NCBI RefSeq assembly: GCF_032118995.1
Contig: NC_092650.1
Coordinates: 13,638,501-13,702,500, forward strand
DNA: 64,000 bases
Direction: 5' to 3'
Origin: Asterias amurensis
Taxonomy: Eukaryota > Echinodermata > Asteroidea > Forcipulatida > Asteriidae
Made by a program: the position numbers and the translations under genes. Position 1 is the first letter of the stretch. Every line of letters begins with the position of its first letter. Of the stretch, positions 22,601 to 32,509 are shown in pieces. The notes beneath the pieces were generated by a model, which saw only the letters and a program-made list of their open reading frames with translations, was not told the origin of the DNA and searched no databases.

Positions 22601-25600
22601 TTGATTCCCATTCATGAATACCTTTTCAGTCAAAAATATCATCACTTTTTGGTCGAAAAGTAAAATAAATACAAAAATTATAATTGTTAAATGAATTCTT
22701 TCAACACAACACCCCTCCAGCTATGAAATGGTAAAGCCCTCCGTCGCCCTTGGGTAAACAACTCCTTATGAGGGAATGCTGTGCACATCGCGCGTATCGC
22801 GTGATGTGGCACAACTGTTTCAGCCGTTGCTCCGATCAATAGGAATGAAGAAACTGTCTTATAAGAACAGGTGCAAGCTCGCGGTCACGCCCATGTTTCA
22901 ACACTTTTTACTGGTCATAAACAAAGGTTTATACACACCCACGTGACACGCTCATTACCAATAGGAATAGCGAAACTGTCTGAGGTATTTATGAGTGTAT
23001 TTTTGAATGTCTCTTTGTTCTGGGCAGGTGAACATAACGCATGAGTGTAACCCACTAGATGCACCAACAAGCTATGGCTGTTGCTTTGGTGAATGCAAGG
23101 AGAGAGAACTTATACCGGTCTGCTGTGAGCATTGCCGACAGAATTTCTGTCTCAGGTAAGACTCAATATTATGGAGCCATGCTACAGACAGTCTTCAATT
23201 CTCAAAGATGATTTTTTCTGAAGAACTGTGGATGGAAATATTTTTATTTGGGGTTGAACAAAGAAGAATTGAGTAGAGTAGGACTCCAGGAGCAAGTTCG
23301 ATAAGCGACCGTCTGTCAACCACTAGTCAATGTTCCATGGTTACCTATGCATGAAATACATCTTGGGTACCAGGCAAAATTGCCCACTGGTCGACAATAG
23401 TCAACTTTTGTCCCTTTATTGAACTTGCTCCAGATTAATGTGTCAGCGCTCTGCAAACTGAGCTATTCAGCTCTATGTTGGCAGTCTCCCAATTGTGTCG
23501 ATATTTCTGTTCGGGGTGCCAGTCAGAACCTGTACAACCGTTAACTGCGGTGTAGCCAGGGATCACACCAAAATTACGATACAACCTGGGAAGCGGCAGC
23601 CAGTGGATCATTTGAAGGGGATGCTTTTTAAAAATTTCAGATATCAAATACTAAACCACAAGGGAAACTGAATGGGTAAATTTGAAATGATTTTTGGGGT
23701 TGAACAGAGACAAACTTACTAGAGTGGATACTCGAACCAACAACCTCCAGATTAACGTGCCGAATTAAATATTTAAGCATATCCGAATTTCATATTTATT
23801 TCATTTAGCCATCGACATCAACAAGATCATGAGTGTGCTAAGCTGGAGGAGAGGACGCCCAGAATGGCTAAAACAGCACAACTTGTGGAGAAAATACAAG
23901 GTACAGTCTTTAGTCAACAAACAAGCATTAATTTACTGAGACTTTGTTAAAAAACAAGCATTGTTTAACAAACAAGCATTGTTTAAATGAGACTTTGTTA
24001 ACAAACAAACAATGTCTACCAAACAAGCATTGTTTAAATGAGACTTTGTTAACAAACAAGCATTGTTTACCAAACAAGCATTGTTTAACAAACAAGCATT
24101 GTTTAAATGAGACTTTGTTAACAAACAAGCATTGTTTAACAAACAAGCATTGTTTAACAAACAAGCATTGTTTAAATGAGACTTTGTTAACAAACAAGCA
24201 TTGTTTAAATGAGACTTTGTTAACAAACAAACAAGCATTGTTTAAATGAGACTTTGTTAACAAACAAAGAATTTGTTGGGGGTCAGAATTTTTTTTTTTT
24301 AATGTTTTATTAAAAAAGTGATGTTATGTTTTAAAAAAATAGTTTTCTGGTCTGAGGGAGGGGGGGGGGGGCGATGACCCCTTTTCCTTTAAAAAAAAAT
24401 TTCAGGCTCTAAAGAAAAGAGCCACTGGCATCCCTGATTGTTTAAATGAGACTTTGTTAACAAACAAGCATTGTTTAAAGGAGACTTTGTTAACAAACAA
24501 GCATTGTTTACCAATCAAGCATTGTTTAAATGAGACTTTGTTAACAAACAAGCATTGTTTAAACGAGACTTAGTTAACAAACAAGCATTGTTTAACAAAC
24601 AAGCATTGTTTAACAAACAAGCATTGTTTAAATGAGACTTTGTTAACAAACAAGCATTGTTTAAATGAGACTTTGTTAACAAACAAGCATTGTTTAACAA
24701 ACAAGCATTGTTTAACAAACAAGCATTGTTTAAATGAGACTTTGTTAACAAACAACCATTGTTTAACAAACAAGCATTTTTTAACAAACAAGCATTGTTT
24801 AAATGAGACTTTGTTAACAGACGAGCATTGTTTAACATAAACACTGGTCATTATCAACAGTTTAAGCACCCCCACGTGACGCACCCTCCACCAATAGGAG
24901 TAGAGAAACTGTTTGGGGTAGTTATGAATGATAGACAAACTATGCAAACCTGCAATATGATATCATGTGATGAATTCATCTACACGGTATATAGTCAACC
25001 CTCCTACTGTCTGACCATTAACATGCACTGTGGTTTGAATGATAGATAAACTATGCAAACCTGCAATGTGATATCATGTTGTGAATGGATCTACACCGTA
25101 CATAGTCAACCCTCCTACTGTCTGACCATTCAGTATCATGCACTGTGATTTGAAAGATAGATAAACTATGCAAACCTGCAATATGATATCATGTGGTGGC
25201 CTATCACAGTACATGGCACTATCAAGGCAGATACCCTCACACACAGCATTTAGTTGCAACTTCAATGATTGTAAGAAGGAACTATAAATAAATAGTAAAC
25301 TTGCAAGTACAACCATGTGTAAATCTCTTATGAGTGAGTGTTGGCTCTGGAAAGAGCCGGTTCGGTCTCGACAATTCCAACAGTATGCTCTGCTCGTCTT
25401 AAGGAGAATGCTGTACTACTGGCGGTGGTGTAGTTTAAGTAGCGCTGGACGGATGAACATTTCATGATTTTGAAGCAATCATACTTGGACAAAGTCCTTG
25501 CACTTAATGTCTTTCTTGTGATATGTATTCAATTATTAGCGGTACCTGCTGCTAAAATATAGAATTTGAACTGCCTCTAGCTAGCGGGCAACCTAGGTGG

Positions 25601-28600
25601 TCTAGTTGGTAGGACACCTGCTGTAGAATGACAAAAGTCGTGGGTTCTAATCCCACCCATGTAATATGCCTGTGAATATTGTTCACCGAACATGGGAAAG
25701 TACCAAGTATACAGCGCTTACACAAATAAGTGTACAAGTATAGAGTCAAATAATATTCAATGATTATTATTTTGTTTTTAGAAAGCTACAAAGCTAAGGA
25801 AGCAGTTTCTACGAAGAGGAAGGTTGGAGCCAAGTCACAGAAGACGGCAGCTAAAGTTGCCTTGATGAAGATGAAGATGAAAGCATTGGGAGACAAGGGC
25901 ATTCCTCAGGTTGGTCATCAATACTGTTTGAAAAAAACCACACCCCAAATATATTGTTATGACGGAAGTGTCGTGGCCGAGCGGTTAAGAGCATCGGATT
26001 CAACCTCTGGTGTTTCTGACCATCAAAGTGTGGGTTCGAATCCCCAGCCGTGACGCTTGTGTCCTTGAGCAAGACACTTAACCATTGCTTCGTCCTTCGG
26101 ATGGGACAGAAAGCCGTTGGTCCCTGGGGTTCGTCATCAATACTGTTTAAAAAAAACAAAACATGTACCGTGGCTTAGTGGTTAAAAGCACCGAATCCAA
26201 ACTCTTGTGTTTCTGATCAGCAGAGTGTGGGTTCGAGTCCCAGTTGTGACACTTGTGTCGTTAAAGGAAGGTACACTTTTGGTATTTGTCAAAGACCAGA
26301 CTTCTCACTTGGTGTATCCAACCATAAGAATAAAATAACAAGCCAGTGAAAATTTTAGCTCAATTGGTCATCGGAGTTGCGAAAATCGATGAGAGAAAAA
26401 AACACCCTTGTTGGACGAATTAGTGTGCTGGCAGATAGGAATAAAAGACTTCTGGCTAGAAGTCTTTTATTATTTTAGTGAGAAATAACCTCTTTCTCAA
26501 AATTCATGATACTTCACAGGGAGCCATTTCTCACAATGTTTTATACTATAAACAGCTCTCCAATGCTTGTTACCAAGTCAGTTTTAAGTCAATATTTGTT
26601 TTGAGTAATTACCAAACGTGTACATGTACCTTCCCTGTAAGCAAGACACTTAACCATTGTGTGTTGTGTAACGCATGTAAAGAACCCAGTGCCCCGGTGT
26701 TCCTGGTTTGCCTGGCTGCGTGTTGCATCACAGTACCTTGTAAACCACTACATGGTGCTATCAAAACCTAGCCATCCACATACCTTGCAAGAAAATACTG
26801 AACGTTGAAGCACCTTGAGCGTAACTGAGCGCTACATAAGAAGCCACTATTATTATTATTAGTCAATAACTGTGTAAGGCTTTTTTTTTTAAGAGAAAAA
26901 GCAACCTCAGTTATGACAGTTAAAATTTGTGTAATGCTGTTGTTTTTTGTAAAGCACGTAGCTATAACATTGGTTAATTATTGTCCAAAATATGCATGTT
27001 TTGTGACACAGCATTTACATGAAATAACAGATTTGTGAAAGTTCAAACTTTCTCTGTTTTTGAAGTAGGCTACTTTGAAGTCACAAAAACAAGTTTATAA
27101 AACAACAATCACTCTGAACAGCAGGCATTGATACTGAACAAAGTTTAACTGTGCCTGAAAATGTCCCCCTGTTTTGACAGACTGCAGTTGCATGTCTAAT
27201 GAACACAACCTTTCTCGACTAACCTTTTTAGCTTTGTGCTGGGCAAGTTTAGAAAGAAATGCTATGTCCAGCATTTCCTCCACTTCAAAGTTTCAAAGTC
27301 AAACCACAGGCCTTCAAATCTGAGGTTTGATTCGAGTGAGGGTTCACAGAGGGAAAGACACCAACTATATATTTTTGTTAGTCTGCCTTGATCTAAGCAA
27401 ATTAAAAAAAGAAGTGATTTTGGGGGTTGAACAAAGAATTGACTAGGGTGGGATTCGAACCAACGACCTCCCGATTAACGCGCCGGCGCTCTACCAACTG
27501 AGCTATCTAGCCCTATGTTGGTGGTGTCCCTATTTTGTCAATATCTTTGTTCAGGGGTGTAGCCAGGGATCACACCCAAATTACGATACAACCTGGGAAG
27601 CGGCAGCTAGGGGATCACCTTAAGGGGATGCGACTTTTTGTTTCAGATATCAATATAAACCACAAGGGAAACTGACTGGGTAAATTTTCAAATGATTTTT
27701 AGGGTTTATACCGATAAAAAAAGACCAAAAGTATATACAACAAGTATTTCCATAAATATGTAGTTTAAAAGGCAGTGGACACTATTGGTAATTACTCAAA
27801 ATAATCATTAGCATAATACCTTACTTGGTAACGAGTAATGGAGAGCTGTTGATAGTATTAAACATTTTGAGAAGCGGCTCCCTGTGAAGTAACAAAGTTT
27901 TTGACAAAGATGTAATTTACCACGAATTTGATTTCGAGACCTCAGAATTGGATTTTGAGGTCTCGAAATCAAGCATCTGAAAGCACACAACTTTGTGTGA
28001 CAAAGGTATTTTTTCTTTCATTATTATCTCGCAACTTCAACGACCAATTGAGATCAACTTTGTACAGGTTTGTATTTTATGCATATGTTGAGATACAACA
28101 AGTGAGAAAACTAGTCTTAGACAATAACCAATAATGTCAAGTGTCTTTAAAAGCACTGGTAATTGTCAAAGACCAGTGTTCTCACTTTGTGTATCCCATC
28201 ATAAGCATAATATAACAAGCCTGTGAAAATTTAGGCTCAATCGGCCATCAAAGTTGCGAGAAAATGATGAAAGAAAAAACACCCTTGTTAGACGAATTTG
28301 TGTGCTTTCAGATAGGAATAAAAGACTTCTAGCTAGAAGTCTTTTATTATTTTAGTGAGAAATTACATCTTTGATAAAAACTTTGTTACTTCAGAGGGAG
28401 TCGTTTCCCACAATGTTTTATACTATCAACAGCTCTCCAATGCTCATTACCAAGTCAGTTTAACAGTTAAAGGAACACGTTGCCTTGGATCGGTTAAGTT
28501 GGTCTTTGAAAAGCGTTCTGTAACCGTTTGTTGTAAAATGTATACGGTTAGAAAGATATTGTAAAAGTAGACTACAATGATCTACACAAATATGCCTCAA

Positions 28601-30835
28601 AATTGCGTAGTTTTCTTTTTTCCCTAACTAACACGGTCGGCCATTTATGGGAGTCAAAATTTTGACTCCCATAAATGGCCGACCGTGATAGTTCGCGACG
28701 TAAAAGGAAAACCGTGCAATTTTGAGTGATACTTGTGTGGATCATTATATTCTACTTTTAAAACATCTTTCTAACCATATGCATTTCATAACAAACGGTT
28801 TCAAACGCTTTAAATAGACCAACTCGTCCGATCCAAGGCAACGTGTTCCTGTAATATTTGTTTTGAGTAATAATCAAATGTGTACCTTCCCTTTAAATGA
28901 AACCCGAGCTTCAAATCTGAGGTTGGATTCGAACCAGGGTTCACAGAGGGAAAGACACCAACTATGGTTTGTTTCTTAATGTTGTCCTTCTCTTTTCAGA
29001 CTGAGAGACTTTACTTCAAGGTTGTTCTTCCTCACGATGAGACGTCGGAACTTGCGAGTCAGGCGATGTTCTTCTCCTCAGTGTGGAGTATAGGCAGAGC
29101 GATAGATAAAGTAGCTACCACTGTTAAACTCAGAAATGACAACAACATTGCAACAGCCAAGGTATACGTACAACTTATAGTTTCCGGGTTGTAAGAAAGA
29201 TTATCTCATGCTGTGAGTTAAACCTGGCTCATGCTTAAACCAAAAGCAAATGTGATTGTTGGCAGATCGATAGATAACGTAGCTTCCACTGTTAAACTCA
29301 GAAATGAGAACAACATTGCAACAGCCAAGGTATACACACAACTTATAGTTTCCGGGTTGTAAGAAAAGATTATCTCATGTTGTGGGTTAAACCTGGCTCA
29401 TGCTTAAACCAAAAACCAGAAATTAACTTGGCAACAGGCAACAGAGAGCTGGTGATAGTATAAACATTTGAAAATGGCTCCCTCTGAAGTGACGTTGTTT
29501 TTGCGAAAGAGGTAATTTCTCACTCAAATATTAAAAAGACTTTAAGTCTGAAGCCTTTTTTAGGCATGTGAAAGCACACAATAGTGTGAACAACATGTGT
29601 TTTTTCTTTCATTATTCTCTTGCAACTTCAATTACATCTTGAATCTCAGTTTTTTACAGATTTGTTATTAGATCTATATGTTAAGATACACCAAGTGAGA
29701 AGACTGGTCTTTGACAATTACCAATAGTGTCTAGTCCCATTAAAGGCAGTGGACACTATTGGTAATTGTCAAAGACCAGTCTTCTCACTTGGTGTATCTT
29801 AACATATTCATAAAATAAACCTGTGAAAATTTGAGCTCAATCGGTCATTAAAGTTGAGAGATAATAATGAAAGAAAAAACACCCTTGTCACACGGAGTTG
29901 TGCACTTCTAGATGCTTGATTTCGCAACCTCAAATTCTAAATCGCAGGTTTTAAAATCAAATTCGATGAAAATTACTTCCTTCTCGAAAACCACGTCACT
30001 TCAGAGGGAGCTGTTCTCACAATGTTTTATACTATCAACCTCTCCCCATTAGTCGTTATCAAGTAAGGTTTTGTGCAAATAATTATTTTGAGTAATTACC
30101 AATAGTATCCACTGCCTTTAAAGCCATTAGACACTTTCGGTAAACAGTTTTGTCCAAAGGCCCACACTTTGTGTATCACAACTTATATGTAAAATAACAA
30201 ACGTGTGAAAATTTAGGCTCAAGCGGTGGTCGGAGTCGGGAGAAAAGAATGGGAAAATCCACCCCTGTTTCTGCACGTTTCGCCGTGTCATAACATGTGT
30301 TTAAAATAAATTTGTAATTCTCGATATCTAGAATTGGTAATTGTTTTAATATTTTCTCAAAAAGTAAAGCACTTCATAGAATAATATTTCAATAGAAGTC
30401 TTTCACCATTACCTTTTGTAAACCCTGTAAGTTTTTTTTATAGCTGTGAACTTTTATTTTGTTTTCTCTTCCGAAAGTGTATTATGGCTTTAAGAGCTAT
30501 GTGTGTGCTTTTCCGGTGTGTATTGGTGCCATCGTTGTCCGAGCGATTACCCAAGAAGGACTTGGGTTATCAACATCCAAACTTATTGTATGGATTGGTC
30601 TTGGGCTCCCCAGTAGATTGATGATACATATAATGCTATTCTTAATTTGTATTTTTGTCATGACTTGCAGAAATTAAGGCTATTCCATCCAGAAACGGGG
30701 GAAGTTCTTGCGATGGAAACCAGGTTGAACACCCTGTTAGAGGGTGAGAACCCCCTCTATAATGGAGGAGCCATCATTTTAGAATATGTACAGGATTCCT
30801 GCACTGTATTGGAGAACATTGACGACTACTTATAA
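19609..30835 (+). CDS. ZFAND1: AN1-type zinc finger protein 1, eight coding exons
   Basis: In human cells ZFAND1 recruits p97/VCP and the 26S proteasome to arsenite-induced stress granules. Coding exons: 19609-19663, 21192-21234, 22070-22109, 23028-23155, 23809-23900, 25782-25909, 29000-29161, 30671-30835; 813 nt, 270 aa plus stop (human 268). All junctions are GT/AG and keep frame. Two AN1 fingers are complete: C10, C15, C25, C28, C33, H36, H42, C44 and C64, C69, C79, C82, C87, H90, H96, C98. A lysine-rich linker (about 120-160) precedes the C-terminal ubiquitin-like region (about 163-265; WSIGRAIDKVA, then KLRLFHPETGE and LYNGGAIILEY), ending VLENIDDYL. An AAAAG/GTAAGT at 30884-30885 may be a 3' UTR intron donor. 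Introns are swollen by minisatellites and many TTAA elements. Confidence 0.96.
19664..21191 (+). other. ZFAND1 intron 1, with LINE 3'-tail fragment
   Basis: At about 20835-20900 GCCAGGAGTGTCACCTGTGA then CAGACATGGTGCATTATAAG and a TTATTA tail match the end of the LINE at 52.6-52.9 kb. The rest of the intron shows no recognised content. Confidence 0.6.
21687..22012 (-). mobile_element. Family A TTAA element, left end truncated
   Basis: Body from AGCACAAAACCTTGCTTGG through the GCTCCCTCTGAAGTGAAGTA block to CCAATAGTGTCCAGTGTC and TTTAA, in ZFAND1 intron 2. Confidence 0.85.
22255..22433 (-). mobile_element. Family A partial copy
   Basis: Only the right half remains, from GGCACACAACTTCGTGTGAC to CCAATAGTTTCCAGTGTC. 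Confidence 0.75.
22436..23000. repeat. Dispersed repeat H, copy 2, with intact palindrome
   Basis: 22444-22615 is a long imperfect hairpin: GGAATCAATGTGTGGTGAAG..GGTTTAAACC..GAGGCCTGG mirrored by CCAGGCCTCGG..GGTTTAAACCACTAG..TTGATTCCC. The shared flank (CAACACCCCTCCAGCTATGA, ACACCCACGTGACACGCTC) follows and runs to 21 bp from ZFAND1 exon 4. Confidence 0.75.
23405..23760 (-). mobile_element. tRNA-Asn-like SINE copies (decayed)
   Basis: Minus-strand head related to TAGCTCAGTTGGTAGAGCGC with a GTTAATC anticodon region at 23425-23480, and the body with GTTGTATCGTAATTTTGGTG and GGGATCCC-like parts. A second partial head (TTCGAGTATCCACTC) lies at about 23700-23760. Better copies are at 27.4 and 36.1 kb. 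Confidence 0.6.
23925..24265. repeat. Minisatellite block 1 in ZFAND1 intron 5
   Basis: Built of two interleaved units: an 18-bp unit TTTAACAAACAAGCATTG and a longer ~32-bp unit with the insert AAATGAGACTTTG before TTAACAAACAAGCATTG. The number of short units between long units varies. Open frames here in all phases are artefacts of the repeat. Confidence 0.95.
24266..24437. other. Spacer between minisatellite blocks
   Basis: Contains runs of T, a G-rich run of ten or more G (about 24360-24370) and a short AAAGAGCCACTGGCATCC stretch. No gene. Confidence 0.6.
24438..24836. repeat. Minisatellite block 2 in ZFAND1 intron 5
   Basis: Same two unit types as block 1, with variants CAACCATTG, GCATTTTTT and ACAGACGAGC toward the right edge. 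It ends at TTTAACATAAACACTGGTCA, where the repeat H flank begins. Confidence 0.95.
24837..24928. repeat. Repeat H flank fragment
   Basis: AACACTGGTCATTATCAACAGTTTAAGCACCCCCACGTGACGC (key parts ACTGGTCAT and CCCCACGTGACGC) and CCACCAATAGGAGTAGAGAA match the flanks at 7.85, 22.93 and 40.4 kb. Confidence 0.7.
24930..25200. repeat. Tandem repeat, about 111-115 bp period, 2.4 copies
   Basis: GATAGA(C/T)AAACTATGCAAACC begins at 24930, 25041 and 25156. Units share GATATCATGTG and CAACCCTCCTACTGTCTGAC. Confidence 0.9.
25595..25720 (+). mobile_element. tRNA-derived SINE, second head type
   Basis: CCTAGGTGGTCTAGTTGGTA with a later B box GTGGGTTCTAATCCCACCC and tail CAAGTATACAGCGCTTACAC. A sister copy is at 49.52-49.67 kb. 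Confidence 0.65.
25938..26126 (+). mobile_element. tRNA-derived SINE (GGCCGAGCGGTTAAGAGC head), 3' truncated
   Basis: Head GTCGTGGCCGAGCGGTTAAG with B box GGGTTCGAATCCCCAGCC, then TTGAGCAAGACACTTAACCA and GGGACAGAAAGCCGTTGG. It starts about 60 bp after ZFAND1 exon 6 and is flanked by an imperfect direct repeat of the exon donor region (GGTTGGTCATCAATACTG / GGTTCGTCATCAATACTG). Confidence 0.8.
26163..26860 (+). mobile_element. tRNA-derived SINE split by a family B element
   Basis: Head TACCGTGGCTTAGTGGTTAA..GGGTTCGAGTCCCAG, body to GACACTTGTGTCG, then a B element, then the SINE resumes at GCAAGACACTTAACCATTG and runs to GCGCTACATAAGAAG..ATTATTATTATTA. Confidence 0.8.
26261..26640 (+). mobile_element. 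Family B TTAA element inside a SINE
   Basis: TTAA then AGGAAGGTACACTTTTGG at the left; TACCTTCCCT then GTAA (mutated TTAA) at the right. Central palindrome AAAAGACTTCTGGCTAGAAG. Confidence 0.9.
27405..27700 (-). mobile_element. tRNA-Asn-like SINE
   Basis: Minus-strand head GGGCTAGATAGCTCAGTTGG, anticodon region GCGTTAATC, B box GGTTCGAATCCCACCC, with GTTGTATCGTAATTTGGGTG upstream in the element, as in the copy at 36.1-36.4 kb. Confidence 0.75.
27765..28150 (-). mobile_element. Family A TTAA element
   Basis: TTAA 27765-27768, left end AAGGCAGTGGACACTATTGG, right end CAATAATGTCAAGTGTC then TTAA 28147-28150, which is also the left target of the next element. Confidence 0.88.
28147..28895 (+). 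mobile_element. Family B TTAA element interrupted by a family D element
   Basis: B body 28151-28466, then D, then the B right end resumes TATTTGTTTTGAGTAA..TGTACCTTCCC and TTAA (28892-28895). Confidence 0.88.
28467..28854. mobile_element. Family D TTAA element nested in family B
   Basis: TTAA 28467-28470, AGGAACACGTTGCCTTGG left, CCAAGGCAACGTGTTCCT right, GTAA at 28851-28854. Near-perfect central palindrome GGTCGGCCATTTATGGGAGT / ACTCCCATAAATGGCCGACC. Confidence 0.93.
29093..29413 (+). repeat. 168-bp tandem duplication of the 3' half of ZFAND1 exon 7 plus intron
   Basis: Unit 1 starts at 29093 inside exon 7 (GGCAGAGCGATAGATAAAG); unit 2 starts at 29261 (GGCAGATCGATAGATAACG). Both contain the exon end GCAACAGCCAAG and the donor GTATAC, then matching intron sequence to about CTCATGCTTAAACCAAAA. 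Unit 2 stays open in the exon 7 frame (GRSIDNVASTVKLRNENNIA). Confidence 0.95.
29413..29743 (-). mobile_element. Family A/B hybrid-like TTAA element, left end worn
   Basis: Starts near TTAACTTGGCAACAGG and ends ACCAATAGTGTCTAGTCCC with TTAA 29740-29743. Confidence 0.8.
29740..30122 (+). mobile_element. Family A TTAA element, complete
   Basis: AGGCAGTGGACACTATTGG after TTAA 29740-29743; CCAATAGTATCCACTGCC then TTAA 30119-30122, shared with the next element. Confidence 0.93.
30119..30492. mobile_element. Family C TTAA element, complete
   Basis: AGCCATTAGACACTTTCGG after TTAA 30119-30122; CCGAAAGTGTATTATGGC then TTAA 30489-30492. It ends 178 bp before ZFAND1 exon 8. Confidence 0.92.
30525..30615 (+). 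repeat. Short dispersed repeat shared with 57.55-57.64 kb
   Basis: CCGAGCGATTACCCAAGAAG and GACTTGGGTTATCAAC match CCCGAGCAATAACTCCAGAA and GACTTGGGGTATCAAC at 57.57 kb. It directly precedes ZFAND1 exon 8. Confidence 0.6.
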
Positions 30836-31187
30836 CAAAGACAAATTTCCTTCCTCCTGGATGATGTGCAATGTCCCCCAAAAGGTAAGTTAACATTTTA
30901 ATTACATAATCAAAAGTATCTCTTGTGGCCAACTCTTGGATATTAATATCATATATTTTGTTTTTTTGAGCACCGTGATATTTTCAACTCACTTGTGTGA
31001 TGAATATTTGGCATGTAGTTTGATTGATGGGTGTTTTTTGCAGGAGTATCCTGATAAAGGGATGGACACACTAATTGCAGCATCAAAATAGTCACCGTTT
31101 GGTTTCAGGGCAAAGTGTTCAAGGTTTAGGGATAATACTTTAGCTAGACTCATTGTACTGACAATTTTCATCGACGGGCAAAACGCC

Positions 31188-31565
31188 TTAAAGCCAGTGG
31201 ACACTACTGGTAAATGTCAAAGACTAGTCTTCACAGCTGGTGTATCTCAACATATGCATAAAATAACAAACCTGTGAAAATTTGAGCTCAATCGGTTAAC
31301 GTTGCGAGATATTAATTTAAACACCCTTGTCACACGAAGTTGTGTGCTTTCTGATGCTTGATTTCGAGACCGCAATTTCTAAACTTGAGGTCTCAAAATC
31401 AAATTCGTGGAAAATCACTTCTTTCTCAAAAACTACGTCACTTCAGAGGGAGCTGTTTCTCACATTGTTTTATACTATCAACCTCTCCCCATTACTCTTT
31501 ACCAAGTGAGGTTTTATGATGATAATTATTTTGAGCAACTACCAGTAGTGTCCACTTGCCGTTAA
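31188..31565 (+). mobile_element. Family A TTAA element, complete
   Basis: TTAA 31188-31191, GCCAGTGGACACTACTGG left; CCAGTAGTGTCCACTTGCCG right and TTAA 31562-31565. Confidence 0.92.
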
Positions 31566-31765
31566 AACTGTATACCAAGGTAATGAGAGCTGGATTCACA
31601 GATAGCACATATTTAGGTGCACTTGTGAGTGTCTGTCACAGCTTAACTCTATCGTTCCGTTAACAAAGTCTTTCTGTGATAAGAATTTGCAAGCCTCTGC
31701 AAACTTCTTTGCTAGCTGTGTAAAATTGAGGAATCAGTACTTCCAAGTCATGATCAAAATGAATG

Positions 31766-32148
31766 TTAAAGGGAAGGTACACGTTCTGGTAATTGTCAAA
31801 GACCAGTCTTCTCACTTGGTGTATCCCATCATAACCATTAAATAACAAGCCTGTGAAAATTTGGGCTTAATTGGTAATCGAAGTTGCGAGAAAATGTTGA
31901 AGAAAAAACACCCTTGTTGGACGAGTTTGTGTACTTTCAGATAAGAATAAAAGACTTCTACAGTGTAGCTAGAAGTCTTTTTTTATTTTAGTGAGAATTT
32001 ACCTCTTTCTCAAAAACTACGTTACTTCAGAGGGAGTTGTTTCTCACAATGTTTTATACTATCAACAGCTCTCCAATGCTTGTTACCAAGTCAGTTTTTA
32101 AGTTAATATTTGTTTTGAGTAATTACTAAACGTGTACCTTCCCTTTAA
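31766..32148 (+). mobile_element. Family B TTAA element, complete
   Basis: TTAA 31766-31769, AGGGAAGGTACACGTTCTGG left; ACGTGTACCTTCCCT right and TTAA 32145-32148. Central palindrome AAGACTTCTACAGTGTAGCT. Confidence 0.93.
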
Positions 32149-32509
32149 CCCTAGCAGATAAAAATACTTTACGAAAAATGTTTATTTTTGATATTCTGCT
32201 GTCGGTGCACTTAGTTTATACTGCGGGGACGAGTCATTCTCTGTTGTGAAAATTATGCTGTTAAAAAAGTCATCGCCTTATCTCTGATAACTTCTTTGCT
32301 AGCTTCTTTGCTGACTTCAGGAACACTTTTTTTCAAGAAATATTCAGCCACCGTTCTGATTTTCCATGTTAACTCTTGAAGATAAATATGCTTTGGAAAA
32401 ACTAAACTTTCTCCTGTTTATTCTTGCTAATTCTTTGGCCTGTTCACACAGCACCTAATGCACCTCTGTCATGCTAAGTCAGTGCTTTTCAAGAAATGTT
32501 TCTGTGATG

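Noticed and set aside
23928..24947. Open frames of 100-125 codons with repeated peptides, and a CRISPR-like look
   Set aside because: Frames exist in several phases of both strands and come from the minisatellite. Units are contiguous without unique spacers, so it is not a CRISPR array.
25972..26056. tRNA-Leu/Ser-like sequence with good A and B boxes
   Set aside because: The same head followed by the same GCAAGACACTTAACC body recurs at 26.2, 48.3 and 59.6 kb, which is SINE structure.
30459..30677. Hydrophobic 72-codon frame just before ZFAND1 exon 8
   Set aside because: It spans the end of a family C element and a dispersed repeat, and has no start context or splice support.
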